This document shows, piece by piece, positions 1 through 6,927 of a stretch of DNA of 11,566 bases; position 1 is the stretch's first letter, and each line of letters begins with the position of its first letter. The stretch comes from Mycobacterium sp. 050128. Its GTDB lineage: Bacteria > Actinomycetota > Actinomycetes > Mycobacteriales > Mycobacteriaceae. Under the pieces are notes generated by a model. The model had not been told where the DNA came from. It was given only the letters and a program-made list of their open reading frames with translations, and made no database searches. The DNA lies in the NCBI RefSeq assembly GCF_036409155.1, contig NZ_JAZGLW010000019.1:1-11566 (forward strand), read 5' to 3'. The position numbers and the translations under genes were made by a program.

Positions 1-340
1 GGACAATTGGCCGCCCTGTAGGACAACGTTGGCGGATTCTTCGGCGAAAAGATCTTTCCCATCAGCTCCAACAGCGCCGACAACGTCACTTCGTTAGCGG
101 CGGCCCGTTTGGCCAATCGTCGCAGGTGATCATCTGGCTCGACCGCCACGACCTCGGCCACGGTCCCGGGGTAATGCGCGAAGTTCATTCCGTTGCCGGC
201 GCCGACTTCGATCACACGCCCGCTCAGCCCAGCCAGCGCGCGGTCTCGGTATTCGGCCGTTCCACGGATCTCGGAATCGGCGCTATCCGCTGATACACCC
301 GCGCAAACCGCGGATGTTGAAGCTCCGACAGATTCGCCAC
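1..340 (-). pseudogene. SAM-dependent methyltransferase, 5' part, frameshifted, runs off the left edge
   Basis: The GTG at 340 follows a good ribosome site (AAGGGAGG) and starts VANLSELQHPRFARVYQRI, the usual opening of a mycobacterial class I methyltransferase. That frame meets a stop at 224-226. The rest of the domain continues in another frame from about 285 down: GTAEYRDRALAGLSGRVIEVGAGNG (SAM-binding motif I, read across several short pieces), then VVAVEPDDHLRRLA. One missing base near 280-287 explains the switch, and I see no ATG or GTG that would start the second frame just before motif I. Codons below about position 110 keep a G/C-rich third base, but the residues no longer look like the family, so the gene may also be rearranged there. 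The substrate is unknown. The family call for the N-terminal half is fairly secure; whether the gene is dead or contains a sequencing error is open. Confidence 0.6.
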
Positions 341-438
341 GCCGCCTCCCTTGTCCGCAACTTCGGCGTCTAGTCCCATCATGCGTCGTCGACAACCAGC
401 GCGACCGCATCTGGAGTTCGATTCAGGTTGTTCAGGAC

Positions 439-456
439 AGCCCCCATTTAGGGGCT
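439..456 (-). terminator. Hairpin after the Met-rich protein gene
   Basis: AGCCCC and GGGGCT form a 6-bp stem with a 6-base loop, 57 bases past the stop of the 513-1064 gene. No T-run follows, so this is at best a mycobacterial-style terminator without a U tract. Bases 341-512 hold nothing else I can name. Confidence 0.25.
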
Positions 457-512
457 AGGAGCCCGCCTTTCGCTCCAACAAGAACAGTGAGATTCTGCAG
501 CGTTGCCGGCGA

Positions 513-1064
513 CTATGGTCGGCCGCCAGGTCCCATCATTCCGCCCATCATGCCTTGCATCATCGGGGGCATTCCGTCGCGTACGAAGCCGGTGACTTCA
601 CGAGCGTGGGCGCGGATTGCGTCGGCAAGGATGGGATCGTCGGAGGTTTCCTCGGCGATGACGCCGGTGGGAGTCAGCGTCAGCTGGCGGCGGTAGCTGC
701 CCGCGTTGCGGAATAGTGTTGGCAGGCTTTGGCTCATGCACATGACTTCGGAGCCCTGGTTGAGGTGGGAGTACATGCTTGATACGTGTGCGTGCAGTTT
801 GGCGGTGAGCTCGGCGGCGTTTGATTGGGTGGTGGTGCGTACGCCGCCGGGAATCTCCTCGACGGTGCGGGTGATCTCAGTGTGTCGGTTGAACATGTCC
901 ATGTAGAGGCTCATGTCGGCCGGACTGGCACCCATCATGCCGCCGTCGGTTAGGCGAATGCGCAGCACGGGCGGACCAAGGACGCCGCGAAGCGCGTACC
1001 CGATACCCGCCACCGCGCTGGCGCCGAGTGTAGCGAGTACTGCCCGTCGGGTGAGCTTAGCCAT
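513..1064 (-). CDS. Tat-exported Met-rich protein with two tandem repeats, putative copper binder
   Basis: A 183-residue protein. It begins with a twin-arginine signal (LTRRAVL at 4-10, hydrophobic 8-28), so it is probably exported folded. Residues 58-97 and 118-157 are a gapless duplication with a period of 60. F, R, P, G, V, S, L, A and H recur, including His93/His153 in an AH motif. The tail (165-177) has seven Met in pairs (MPPMMQGMMGGMM), and Cys109 lies in VMCMSQ between the repeats. Met pairs and His in an exported protein fit Cu(I) binding; that is inference, since I know of no characterised member. The ATG at 1064 has GGAGGT at a good distance. It is the last gene of the apparent csoR-ctpV transcription unit, 70 bases beyond the SHOCT-like gene. 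A haem role is the main alternative. Confidence 0.8.
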   Translation of the reverse strand: MAKLTRRAVLATLGASAVAGIGYALRGVLGPPVLRIRLTDGGMMGASPADMSLYMDMFNRHTEITRTVEEIPGGVRTTTQSNAAELTAKLHAHVSSMYSHLNQGSEVMCMSQSLPTLFRNAGSYRRQLTLTPTGVIAEETSDDPILADAIRAHAREVTGFVRDGMPPMMQGMMGGMMGPGGRP

Positions 1065-1134
1065 GTGATGACCTCCCGGGAACCTTGGTCGTGTGTCTGC
1101 GGTGAACGAACCTGGCGTTCAGGGCTTTACGGGC

Positions 1135-1368
1135 CTACATCAACCGTCGGTAAAAGTCGTCGTTGTCTGGTTTGCTTCGGGGAATGGGGGCCGCTACCAC
1201 GCCTTCGGGCCGGCCATAAGGCGCAGCGGCGGGCGGATCGTTTGACCGCCTACCGGCAGACCGCACCGCAAGGATGATGGCCGTGAAGACGGCGCCCAAC
1301 AACAGCAGCTTTGCCGGCGTATTGACCATTGGGCTGCACCAGCCCCAGCCGCCGTACCAAGTCGTCAT
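1135..1368 (-). CDS. Small membrane protein with a divergent SHOCT-like tail
   Basis: A 77-residue protein with an aromatic, Gly-rich N-terminus (WYGGWGW), one membrane helix (about 18-36) and a basic stretch after it. The C-terminus, AAPIPRSKPDNDDFYRRLM, lines up position by position with the SHOCT pattern (R-F-A-R-G-E-I-D-x-x-E-F-x-R-R-L), but the usual Gly-Glu-Ile is replaced. SHOCT tails are common on small membrane proteins next to metal and stress genes; their function is poorly defined. The start is set by AGGAGG seven bases before the ATG at 1366-1368. The gene sits 95 bases after ctpV and 70 before the Met-rich exported protein, so it probably shares their transcript. Identity as a real gene is likely; the SHOCT assignment is inference. 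Confidence 0.7.
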   Translation of the reverse strand: MTTWYGGWGWCSPMVNTPAKLLLLGAVFTAIILAVRSAGRRSNDPPAAAPYGRPEGVVAAPIPRSKPDNDDFYRRLM

Positions 1369-1463
1369 CGCATTGCCTCCTAAACCTCAACAGTGGTGAA
1401 ATAGTTTCTGCTGCAGCTAAATCCGCTGTGTCTGTCATCGCTTCTCTCGTTCTTCTCTGCAAG

Positions 1464-3875
1464 TCACTGGGTCAATGCCGGTGCAGGTTGGCGGTTGATG
1501 ACCGATTGCTGGTGGGTGTTGCGGCCGAAGCGGCGTAGCCGTAGTGAGTTGGTGACGACGCTGACTGAGGAGAATCCCATCGCGGCGCCAGCAATGACGG
1601 GGTTGAGTAAGCCGAGTGCGGCAAGGGGGATGGCGGCGGTGTTGTAGCCGAAGGCCCAGCCGAGGTTTTGATGGATGGTGCGCAGCGTCTGCCGCGACAG
1701 CTCGATCGACTGCACAACGCCGTCGAGCCGGCCGGACATCAGGGTGATGTCTGAGGCCTCGATGGCCACGTCGGTACCGGTGCCGATTGCGATTCCCAGA
1801 TCGGCTTGGACCAGTGCGGGTGCGTCGTTGACGCCATCGCCCACCATGGCGACCACCCGGCCCTCGTCTTGGAGTGCCCGAATTGCGGTGACCTTGTCCT
1901 CGGGTAACACCTCGGCCAACACTCGCTCGATGCCGACTTGCGTGGCGATCGCAGCTGCGGTGCGGGCGTTGTCGCCAGTGATCATGGCGACGTGTAGTCC
2001 CATCGCGTGCAGTTGAGCGACCACGGCGGAGGCGTCGTCCTTGACCGTGTCCGCCACCGCGAGTACGCCCACAACCTGGCCGTCGCGGCCGACGAACACC
2101 GCAGTGCGGCCCTGGGTTTCGAGTTCTGCAGACGCTGCGGCAAGGTGCTGGGGTAGATCTAGATTGTGCTCGTCGATGAGCTTGCGTCTCCCGACGAACA
2201 CGGGGTGACCGTCGATTTCGGCGCGCACTCCGTGGCCCGCGACGTTGGTGAACGCCGTGGCGGCCGGAATCTTGAGATCGCGCTCGCGGGCACCCGCAAC
2301 GATGGCTGCGCCGATCGGGTGTTCGGAGCCCGATTCGACGGCGGCGGCGATCCCCAGCACGTAATCGGGCTGTCGGCGCTTACCGACAATGACATCGGTG
2401 AGCTGCATTTGGGCGCGGGTGAGGGTGCCGGTCTTGTCGAACACCACAGTGTCGATCTTCTTGGAGGCCTCCAGGACCTCACCGCCCTTGACCAGGATCC
2501 CCATGTCGGCGCCCCGGCCGGTGCCGACCGTAATCGCGGTGGGGGTGGCCAGCCCCAGTGCGCATGGGCAGGCGATGATGAGCACCGCGACGGCCGCGGT
2601 CATGCCCGCGACCGGGTTGCCGGCCAGCACCGTCCAGCCGGCAAACGTCGCGACGGCAACCGCGACAACGGCCGGCACGAACACCGCCGAGACCCGGTCG
2701 GCCAACCGCTGCACGGGGGCCTTGCCGCCCTGGGCTTGTTCGACCAGGCGCACGATGTGGGCCAGCGCGGTGTCGGCCCCTACGGCGGTGGCGCGCACGG
2801 TTAGCATGCCGTCGACGTTCACGGTGGCTCCGGCGACATGGTCACCGACGGTTTTTTCCACCGGGATGGATTCGCCGGTCAGCATCGACTCGTCGACGGC
2901 GGCACGCCCGTCGACAACCTGACCGTCGACGGGGATCTTCTCGCCGGGCCGGACCCGCACCAGGTCTCCGACTTGCACTTGGTCGACCGGGACGAGCACT
3001 TCCTGGCCGTCTACGAGCAGGGAGGCTTCCTTGGCGCCCATCTCCAGCAGCTTGCTGATCGCCTCCGACGCCTTGCCGGTGGCTCTGGCCTCGACATAGC
3101 GGCCCAGTACGACGAACGCGATGATCAACGCGGCGGTGTCGAAAAACAGTGGGCCACCAGCGAACAACTCATAGGTGGAGTAGATGAAAGCGGTCAATGT
3201 GCCCAGCGCGATCAGCGTGTCCATATTGGCGCTCGACGCTCGCGCTTGCAGCACTGCCCCTTTGAGGAATGGCCAGCCGGCGACGAATTGCACCGGTAGC
3301 GTCGCGGCGAAGGCCAACCACCCCGCCCACGGGTAGGCACCGAACAGCATCGGCGATGCCATCGCTAGCAGCCCTAGCGGCATGGCCAGCCATAGCCGTC
3401 GCAGCCACGTCCGGCGCTGGCGCTGGTTGTCCTCGCGCGGTGACAGCTGCCCACAGCTGGCCGGCCCCGACCCGCAGCCGCCACCGGTGTTGGTCGGCTG
3501 ATCACCGTCGGGTGAGCGGACGAACAGCCGACGAATGCCGCCCGCAATTTTTCGCACGATGCCGGTGTTGCGGGGATCAGCCGAGTGGGGGGCACGCGCG
3601 GGCACTGATTCCGCCGGGGCGTGCCGCGCTTCGGTGATCGCCGCCAAAACCGCAGCGGTGTCGCAACTTTCGGGCGAATACAACACCACGACCGATGCGG
3701 TACGTGGGTAGGCGTACACCGCATCCACGCCGCTCACGCTGGCGACCATGTCCTCGATCGCGACGGCCCGAACCGTGTCGAAGCGAAACCCACTGGCCTG
3801 CACACGCATTCGTCCCGACGCGTCCGAGACGACCTTCAGCTTGACTTCGCCATCGGCGACGGTGTCAGTTGTCAT
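1464..3875 (-). CDS. ctpV: CtpV, Cu(I)-exporting P-type ATPase (PIB-1)
   Basis: An 803-residue pump that uses ATP to move Cu(I) out across the inner membrane. Visible in order: an HMA-like fold at about 23-85 without the CxxC motif; a Cys-containing linker (C134, C141); membrane helices from about 157; TGES at 333-336 (dephosphorylation); the CPC metal site at 436-438; DKTGT with the phosphorylated Asp480; the HP motif at 519-520; GDGVNDAP at 680-687; and the PIB-1 copper signatures Y744-N745 in TM7 and M766xxSS770 in TM8. The order and long identical stretches match M. tuberculosis CtpV as I remember it. The ATG at 3875 overlaps the end of the DUF1490 gene by 11 bases and has no clear ribosome site, which suggests translational coupling. 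It should be induced by copper through CsoR. Cu(I) specificity is well supported by the TM motifs. Confidence 0.97.
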   Translation of the reverse strand: MTTDTVADGEVKLKVVSDASGRMRVQASGFRFDTVRAVAIEDMVASVSGVDAVYAYPRTASVVVLYSPESCDTAAVLAAITEARHAPAESVPARAPHSADPRNTGIVRKIAGGIRRLFVRSPDGDQPTNTGGGCGSGPASCGQLSPREDNQRQRRTWLRRLWLAMPLGLLAMASPMLFGAYPWAGWLAFAATLPVQFVAGWPFLKGAVLQARASSANMDTLIALGTLTAFIYSTYELFAGGPLFFDTAALIIAFVVLGRYVEARATGKASEAISKLLEMGAKEASLLVDGQEVLVPVDQVQVGDLVRVRPGEKIPVDGQVVDGRAAVDESMLTGESIPVEKTVGDHVAGATVNVDGMLTVRATAVGADTALAHIVRLVEQAQGGKAPVQRLADRVSAVFVPAVVAVAVATFAGWTVLAGNPVAGMTAAVAVLIIACPCALGLATPTAITVGTGRGADMGILVKGGEVLEASKKIDTVVFDKTGTLTRAQMQLTDVIVGKRRQPDYVLGIAAAVESGSEHPIGAAIVAGARERDLKIPAATAFTNVAGHGVRAEIDGHPVFVGRRKLIDEHNLDLPQHLAAASAELETQGRTAVFVGRDGQVVGVLAVADTVKDDASAVVAQLHAMGLHVAMITGDNARTAAAIATQVGIERVLAEVLPEDKVTAIRALQDEGRVVAMVGDGVNDAPALVQADLGIAIGTGTDVAIEASDITLMSGRLDGVVQSIELSRQTLRTIHQNLGWAFGYNTAAIPLAALGLLNPVIAGAAMGFSSVSVVTNSLRLRRFGRNTHQQSVINRQPAPALTQ

Positions 3876-4161
3876 CGGTGTTGCCCGGGTCGCTCACCAC
3901 CGGTGTGACGTTGTCCCCGATGCGTTCTTTGGCCTCGGCGATCACGTCGGCCGTGGTTAGGCGAGCCCGCTCAGCGCTCTCGCCAGCCTTGCGTTCGGCC
4001 TCACGGGCCACGCGGATGCCCCAGGCGGTGAGGGTGACGGTCGCCGAGCGCAGCGGAACCTTCGCGATTCCCTTGCGCAGCACCTCATAGGCCGCAACCC
4101 CCACCGCGCCGGTCACCACGGTGGGTACCGCCTTGGCCACAAATCCATGCAGCACCAACAT
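3865..4161 (-). CDS. DUF1490 family protein (Rv0968-like)
   Basis: A 98-residue protein between csoR and ctpV, the same position as Rv0968 in the M. tuberculosis cso operon, which it closely resembles from memory. The N-terminal half is hydrophobic ([23 protein letters not shown]), followed by a basic patch and a helical, charged stretch ([16 protein letters not shown]) with an acidic tail. I chose the ATG at 4159-4161 because GGGAG lies eight bases before it; a TTG two codons upstream is too close to that site. It ends inside ctpV with an 11-base overlap. The molecular function is unknown; co-occurrence with CsoR and CtpV implies a role in copper handling at the membrane. Confidence 0.9.
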   Translation of the reverse strand: MLVLHGFVAKAVPTVVTGAVGVAAYEVLRKGIAKVPLRSATVTLTAWGIRVAREAERKAGESAERARLTTADVIAEAKERIGDNVTPVVSDPGNTDDN

Positions 4162-4190
4162 CTTCAACGCTCCCTTTCATCTCTATTCCT

Positions 4191-4207
4191 CAGCCACACG
4201 GTGGCTG
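4191..4207. other. Hairpin in the csoR-DUF1490 gap
   Basis: CAGCCAC and GTGGCTG form a perfect 7-bp stem with loop ACG. It lies in the 82-base gap between the csoR stop and the DUF1490 start, about 30 bases before that start. A weaker stem (CCAGC/GCTGG) lies at 4221-4237. These could be partial terminators or processing sites that set csoR against downstream expression. The stem is visible; its function is unknown. Confidence 0.4.
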
Positions 4208-4243
4208 TCGTAGCTAATGGCCAGCACCAAAAGCTGGTGGTCG

Positions 4244-4603
4244 TTACTCGCGGCTGCCTGCCGTCGCCGGCTCTTTGTCGCTGGGTTCGCCGACCGCATC
4301 GCCGCCTAGCTGGGCCTGCGGGCCGGTCAATGCTGGGGTGAATTTGACGGCATCTATCAACTCTTCGATGGCGGCTTGTCCGCGGCCACCGAGCACCGCC
4401 GAGGAAAAACACGTCTCCAGGTGGTTGTGCAGCATCACCCGGTTGGCACGCTCGAGCGAGGACTGCACCGCTGAGATCTGCTTCATCACGTCCACGCAGT
4501 AAGCGTCGGTTTCCAGCATCCGAATGATCCCGTCGAGGTGGCCGCGAACCGTCTTGAGCCGGTTCAGCGCCGCGTGCTTTTTCGCTGTCAATTCCTCGCT
4601 CAT
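4244..4603 (-). CDS. csoR: CsoR, Cu(I)-sensing repressor
   Basis: A 119-residue all-helical repressor (DUF156/CsoR-RcnR family). The Cu(I) ligands of the M. tuberculosis protein fall at the same numbers here: C36 (AYCVD), H61 and C65 (HNHLETC). Second-shell residues Y35 and E81 are also kept. Near-identical stretches (RLKTVRGHLDGI, KQISAVQSSLERANRVM) support orthology. As in M. tuberculosis, a polar tail of about 35 residues follows the core. CsoR binds its operator without copper and lets go when Cu(I) binds. The operator lies 43 bases upstream (4646-4670), so the gene should control itself, the DUF1490 gene and ctpV. The ATG at 4603 has a GAGG element about seven bases before it. Confidence 0.97.
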   Translation of the reverse strand: MSEELTAKKHAALNRLKTVRGHLDGIIRMLETDAYCVDVMKQISAVQSSLERANRVMLHNHLETCFSSAVLGGRGQAAIEELIDAVKFTPALTGPQAQLGGDAVGEPSDKEPATAGSRE

Positions 4604-4641
4604 AGCCGCCTCATCGCTCCCATCGACATCCGATTCGTCCG

Positions 4642-4670
4642 AGCATACCCCACCCCACCCGGGGTGGGTA
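4642..4670. promoter_or_regulatory. CsoR operator in a divergent promoter region, with a csoR -10 candidate
   Basis: CCCACCC-G-GGGTGGG (4654-4668) is a perfect 7-bp palindrome around one base, flanked by TAC and GTA (4646-4670). It closely resembles the GC-rich CsoR box upstream of M. tuberculosis csoR. Just beyond it, reading toward csoR, TATGCT (4647-4642) is a good -10 candidate, so bound CsoR would sit in the promoter. On the other side the DUF2182 gene starts only 51 bases away, so one box could control both directions. Confidence 0.8.
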
Positions 4671-4720
4671 CTGTTCGAGTAGTTATCGCATTCGGGGAAT
4701 CACTGAAGGGAGTGTCTTAA

Positions 4721-5476
4721 GTGGACAACGGCCAAGGGCGTGCATGGTCGCGGACTGATATCTGGTTGCCGGCAGTGCTGTTGGGATTGGCGGGTTTGGG
4801 TTGGTGGTGGTCAGTGGTCAGTGCGGCGGGTATGCGTGGTGACGCCATGCCGATGGACAGCCAATCCACGATGTCGCTGGCCGCGTTCCTCATTGCGTGG
4901 GCGGCCATGATGGCTGCCATGATGCTCCCCGCGGCATTGCCAGTGGTTGGCCGCTACGCCCGCGCCGCGGGCGGCAGGGCCGCTGCGGCGATCGTCTTCG
5001 TGACCGGATACCTGGCCGTGTGGACCGCTGTTGGCGTGCCGGCCTTTTTCGCGTCGACCCATCTGAACCCGGTGCTCCATAGCTGTCCGTGGGTCGGCCG
5101 CGTCGCCGGCGCGGTGGCCCTGATCGCGGGGCTGCATCAGCTCACGCCGTTCAAGGCGACATGCCTGCGCTATTGCCGCCGAACCACGTTGTTGTCCGGC
5201 GCGTCCGGCAACAACCTCAACAGTCCAGCCCGCGCATTGCTCGCCGGAGGCCGTTACGGCATTTACTGTCTTGGTTCTTGTTGGATGCTAATGCTGGTAT
5301 TAATCGCTTTTGGCACAATGCAATTGGGGTGGATGCTGGCGCTGTCGGTCGTCATCTGGCTGGAAAAAGTGACGCCCTTCGGCGACCAGCTCAGGCATGC
5401 GACCGCGGCAGCACTCGTCGTCCTCGGCGTCGCGCTACTGGTACATCCCACATTTGTCACCCACCTCATCTCATAA
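4721..5476 (+). CDS. DUF2182 predicted metal-binding integral membrane protein
   Basis: A 251-residue membrane protein with about six or seven helices (near 15-33, 52-70, 87-109, 126-140, 180-200, 203-217 and 227-243). Family signatures are present: WAAMMAAMMLP (60-70), the LTPFKATCLRYC segment with C148 and C152, and GIYCLGSCWML with C183 and C187. C122 lies in the HSCPW loop. Paired Met and CxxxC motifs near the membrane suggest soft-metal binding, though no member has a firmly known function that I can name. The GTG at 4721 follows AAGGGAG by eight bases. The gene is divergent from csoR across the shared CsoR box, so copper control is a reasonable inference. The codons at 5260-5330 are visibly more AT-rich than the rest. 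Confidence 0.88.
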   Translation: MDNGQGRAWSRTDIWLPAVLLGLAGLGWWWSVVSAAGMRGDAMPMDSQSTMSLAAFLIAWAAMMAAMMLPAALPVVGRYARAAGGRAAAAIVFVTGYLAVWTAVGVPAFFASTHLNPVLHSCPWVGRVAGAVALIAGLHQLTPFKATCLRYCRRTTLLSGASGNNLNSPARALLAGGRYGIYCLGSCWMLMLVLIAFGTMQLGWMLALSVVIWLEKVTPFGDQLRHATAAALVVLGVALLVHPTFVTHLIS

Positions 5477-5519
5477 AATGGAGGCGGTGGGACCTCGACG
5501 CCCGGGCCGCGGTGAAGCC

Positions 5520-5550
5520 GGTGCCCGCCAGCGCAAGATCACCGGGCGCC
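5520..5550. terminator. Hairpin between convergent DUF2182 and merR genes
   Basis: GGTGCCCG and CGGGCGCC can pair over 8 bp (one G-U in RNA) around a 15-base loop, in the 132-base gap where the two genes converge. There is no T-run. The position suits a two-way terminator, but the support is only the stem and the location. Confidence 0.3.
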
Positions 5551-5608
5551 CAAGGTGTTGACGTGACCGTAGCCGAATAGCCTAGGAATTAACGGCTTTC
5601 GCGGGTTC

Positions 5609-6073
5609 TTATACGCCGCCCGTACTGATTGTCTCGTCGCTGGGATGACGATGCCCGATGGTTGCGCCGGCATCCAGGTCGCTTTCTAAGATCCAGCACA
5701 CCGTGGAATGGTCGTGTTCGGTCGGTACGGCCTGCGAAGCGTAGTCAAGAAGGGCCTGCAAGTGACTTTCGAGCGCATTGAGTTCGGCGATCTGCGCACG
5801 GACTTGGTCCAGGCGAGCGGTTAGGACTTGTCGGACGTGCCCGCACGGCACCTCGCCACGGTCGTGAATCGCCAGGATTTGCCGGACCTTCCGCAAGGTC
5901 AGCCCGGCCGTTTGGCCCCGACGGATGAACCGTAACCGCTCCACAACTTCAGGCCGAAAGTCGCGATAACCCGACGCAGTGCGCGCGGGCGGCGGTAGCA
6001 GCCCCGAGTCCTCATAGAAGCGAATGGTTTTGGCGCTGGTGTCGGCCAGTTTCGCCAGCTCGCCGATCTGCAT
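5609..6073 (-). CDS. MerR-family heavy-metal-responsive regulator
   Basis: A 154-residue activator with the standard opening MQIGELAKLADTSAKTIRFY (winged helix-turn-helix, 1-70), then a long dimer helix (about 80-112). C77 (EVPCGH) sits where ZntR and MerR carry a metal-binding Cys. The C-terminal loop has HDHSTVC with C126 and nearby His, plus late His141 and His143, so a soft or divalent metal is likely; which one cannot be read. The ATG at 6071-6073 is fixed by AAGGGAGGGG just upstream and by the family N-terminus. The open frame runs 66 codons further, but that part would cover the promoter. It is divergent from the LpqS-like gene across a MerR-type promoter, so it probably controls that gene and itself. 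Confidence 0.9.
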   Translation of the reverse strand: MQIGELAKLADTSAKTIRFYEDSGLLPPPARTASGYRDFRPEVVERLRFIRRGQTAGLTLRKVRQILAIHDRGEVPCGHVRQVLTARLDQVRAQIAELNALESHLQALLDYASQAVPTEHDHSTVCWILESDLDAGATIGHRHPSDETISTGGV

Positions 6074-6084
6074 GCGCCCCTCCC

Positions 6085-6115
6085 TTGACCTTCTAGTCCA
6101 CTGGAAGGATAACAC
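6085..6115 (+). promoter_or_regulatory. MerR-type operator-promoter reading toward the LpqS-like gene
   Basis: -35 TTGACC (6085-6090) and a -10 candidate TAACAC (6110-6115) are 19 bases apart, the over-long spacer typical of MerR-controlled promoters. The spacer overlaps a near-perfect 20-bp dyad (6089-6108, CCTTC ... GAAGG, eight of ten pairs matching) with AGT/ACT inner arms. MerR proteins twist such DNA to align the two boxes once metal is bound. A -10 of GATAAC with a 17-base spacer is the alternative reading. Confidence 0.8.
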
Positions 6116-6257
6116 TGGATTTTGGGTCGGCAGACCGCCGAAAGCGCGAACAAGATTGGTGGTGATTGTGGCGAGCACAGCGCTCCACTCGCTCTTCGCA
6201 ATCTCTCGCAGAGCCCCACGACCGCAATCGAAGGCGCGCACGGGACGCTCGGCCACG

Positions 6258-6623
6258 ATGATCGTAGTCACGGTGTGGGCGCTCGTCGGCGTCGCCGGTT
6301 GTTGGCTGGCGCCATCCGAGCCTTCTCAATCGAATCCAGCACACACCTCTTACGCATCCCCGAGCGCCGGATTCGCCGTCAACGCTGACCATTCGGCTGC
6401 CGACTGCACGGTGTCACCGGCATGCCCCCAAGCGTTCGCGATGGCGGTGCTGCCACTGTCGCCCAAGGCTCTGGTCGCGCTGGGGACCGCCCTAGCGGTG
6501 ACCACCATCCTCGGTTCAGCTATCCACGATGCGACAGCGGCGAGGCGGGGCCCGCCCCGCGGCGTCCCCGTCGCCCTTGCGGGTCGAGATGTCTTGACGC
6601 GGTTCTGTCTAGCGCGTCGCTGA
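6258..6623 (+). CDS. LpqS-like lipoprotein
   Basis: At least 121 residues. A hydrophobic segment ends in a lipobox (VAGC, Cys15 from this ATG), so the protein is probably lipid-anchored outside the membrane. The body has CTVSPAC and a second hydrophobic stretch (about 60-75). It ends in DVLTRFCLARR, which I recognise as the C-terminal signature of mycobacterial LpqS; LpqS is copper-responsive in M. tuberculosis. Only the lipobox Trp/Cys region, the ACP...AVLP segment and the tail resemble LpqS, so this is a relative, not a proven ortholog. The start is uncertain: the ATG at 6258 leaves a signal peptide with no positive n-region, whereas the open frame upstream supplies one (SKARTGR) and could start at GTG 6159, 6162 or 6168. 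No convincing ribosome site marks any of them. Confidence 0.65.
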   Translation: MIVVTVWALVGVAGCWLAPSEPSQSNPAHTSYASPSAGFAVNADHSAADCTVSPACPQAFAMAVLPLSPKALVALGTALAVTTILGSAIHDATAARRGPPRGVPVALAGRDVLTRFCLARR

Positions 6624-6927
6624 TCGGTCAGCGTCAGGCCGTTGCACCTCGTTCGCGCGGCCAGTGACCAATGACCTTGTCAAGGGCGCACTTTAAAGCG
6701 AGAACCCGCTGTCGAAGCGGCGATCGGACCACGCTCGTGGTGGCTTGGCTCATCGTCGGATGAGCTTTCGATCAAGAACCCAAACGATCACCACGGTCGT
6801 GCGGAAGATCCCTCGCCGCCACAAGCCTTTTGCCCCGCGTGCTGGGGCCTCAATTCCCTACCCGGTCTGGGTCTCGGCGCACGACCGCGGGAGTAAGCGG
6901 ACAACACGATAGAGAAGAGAGAATCTA
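6624..6927. other. Intergenic stretch without a supported gene
   Basis: About 300 bases between the LpqS-like gene and the small exported protein. It holds several short dyads (ACCACG/CGTGGT near 6730-6743, the 6748-6765 hairpin, GCCCC/GGGGC at 6832-6848) but no open frame with family-like residues. It must contain the promoter of the 6928 gene; I cannot point to it with confidence. Confidence 0.5.
6748..6765 (+). terminator. Hairpin downstream of the LpqS-like gene
   Basis: GCTCATC and GATGAGC form a perfect 7-bp stem with loop GTCG, followed by TTTCG. It is 125 bases past the stop codon, so termination there is plausible but not secure. Confidence 0.35.

Noticed and set aside
1250..1462. 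70-residue minus-strand frame between ctpV and the SHOCT-like gene
   Set aside because: It overlaps the SHOCT-like gene in another frame and has no family-like residues, while that gene has an AGGAGG site and a membrane helix.
2166..3299. Long plus-strand frames opposite ctpV
   Set aside because: They are antisense shadows of a GC-rich gene, with skewed Arg/Gly/His content and no family features.
5089..5580. 163-residue plus-strand frame inside and past the DUF2182 gene
   Set aside because: Arg-rich shadow in another frame of a gene with clear membrane helices and family motifs.
6074..6271. N-terminal extension of the MerR protein
   Set aside because: It would place the MerR promoter inside the coding region; the family N-terminus and a strong ribosome site mark the ATG at 6073.
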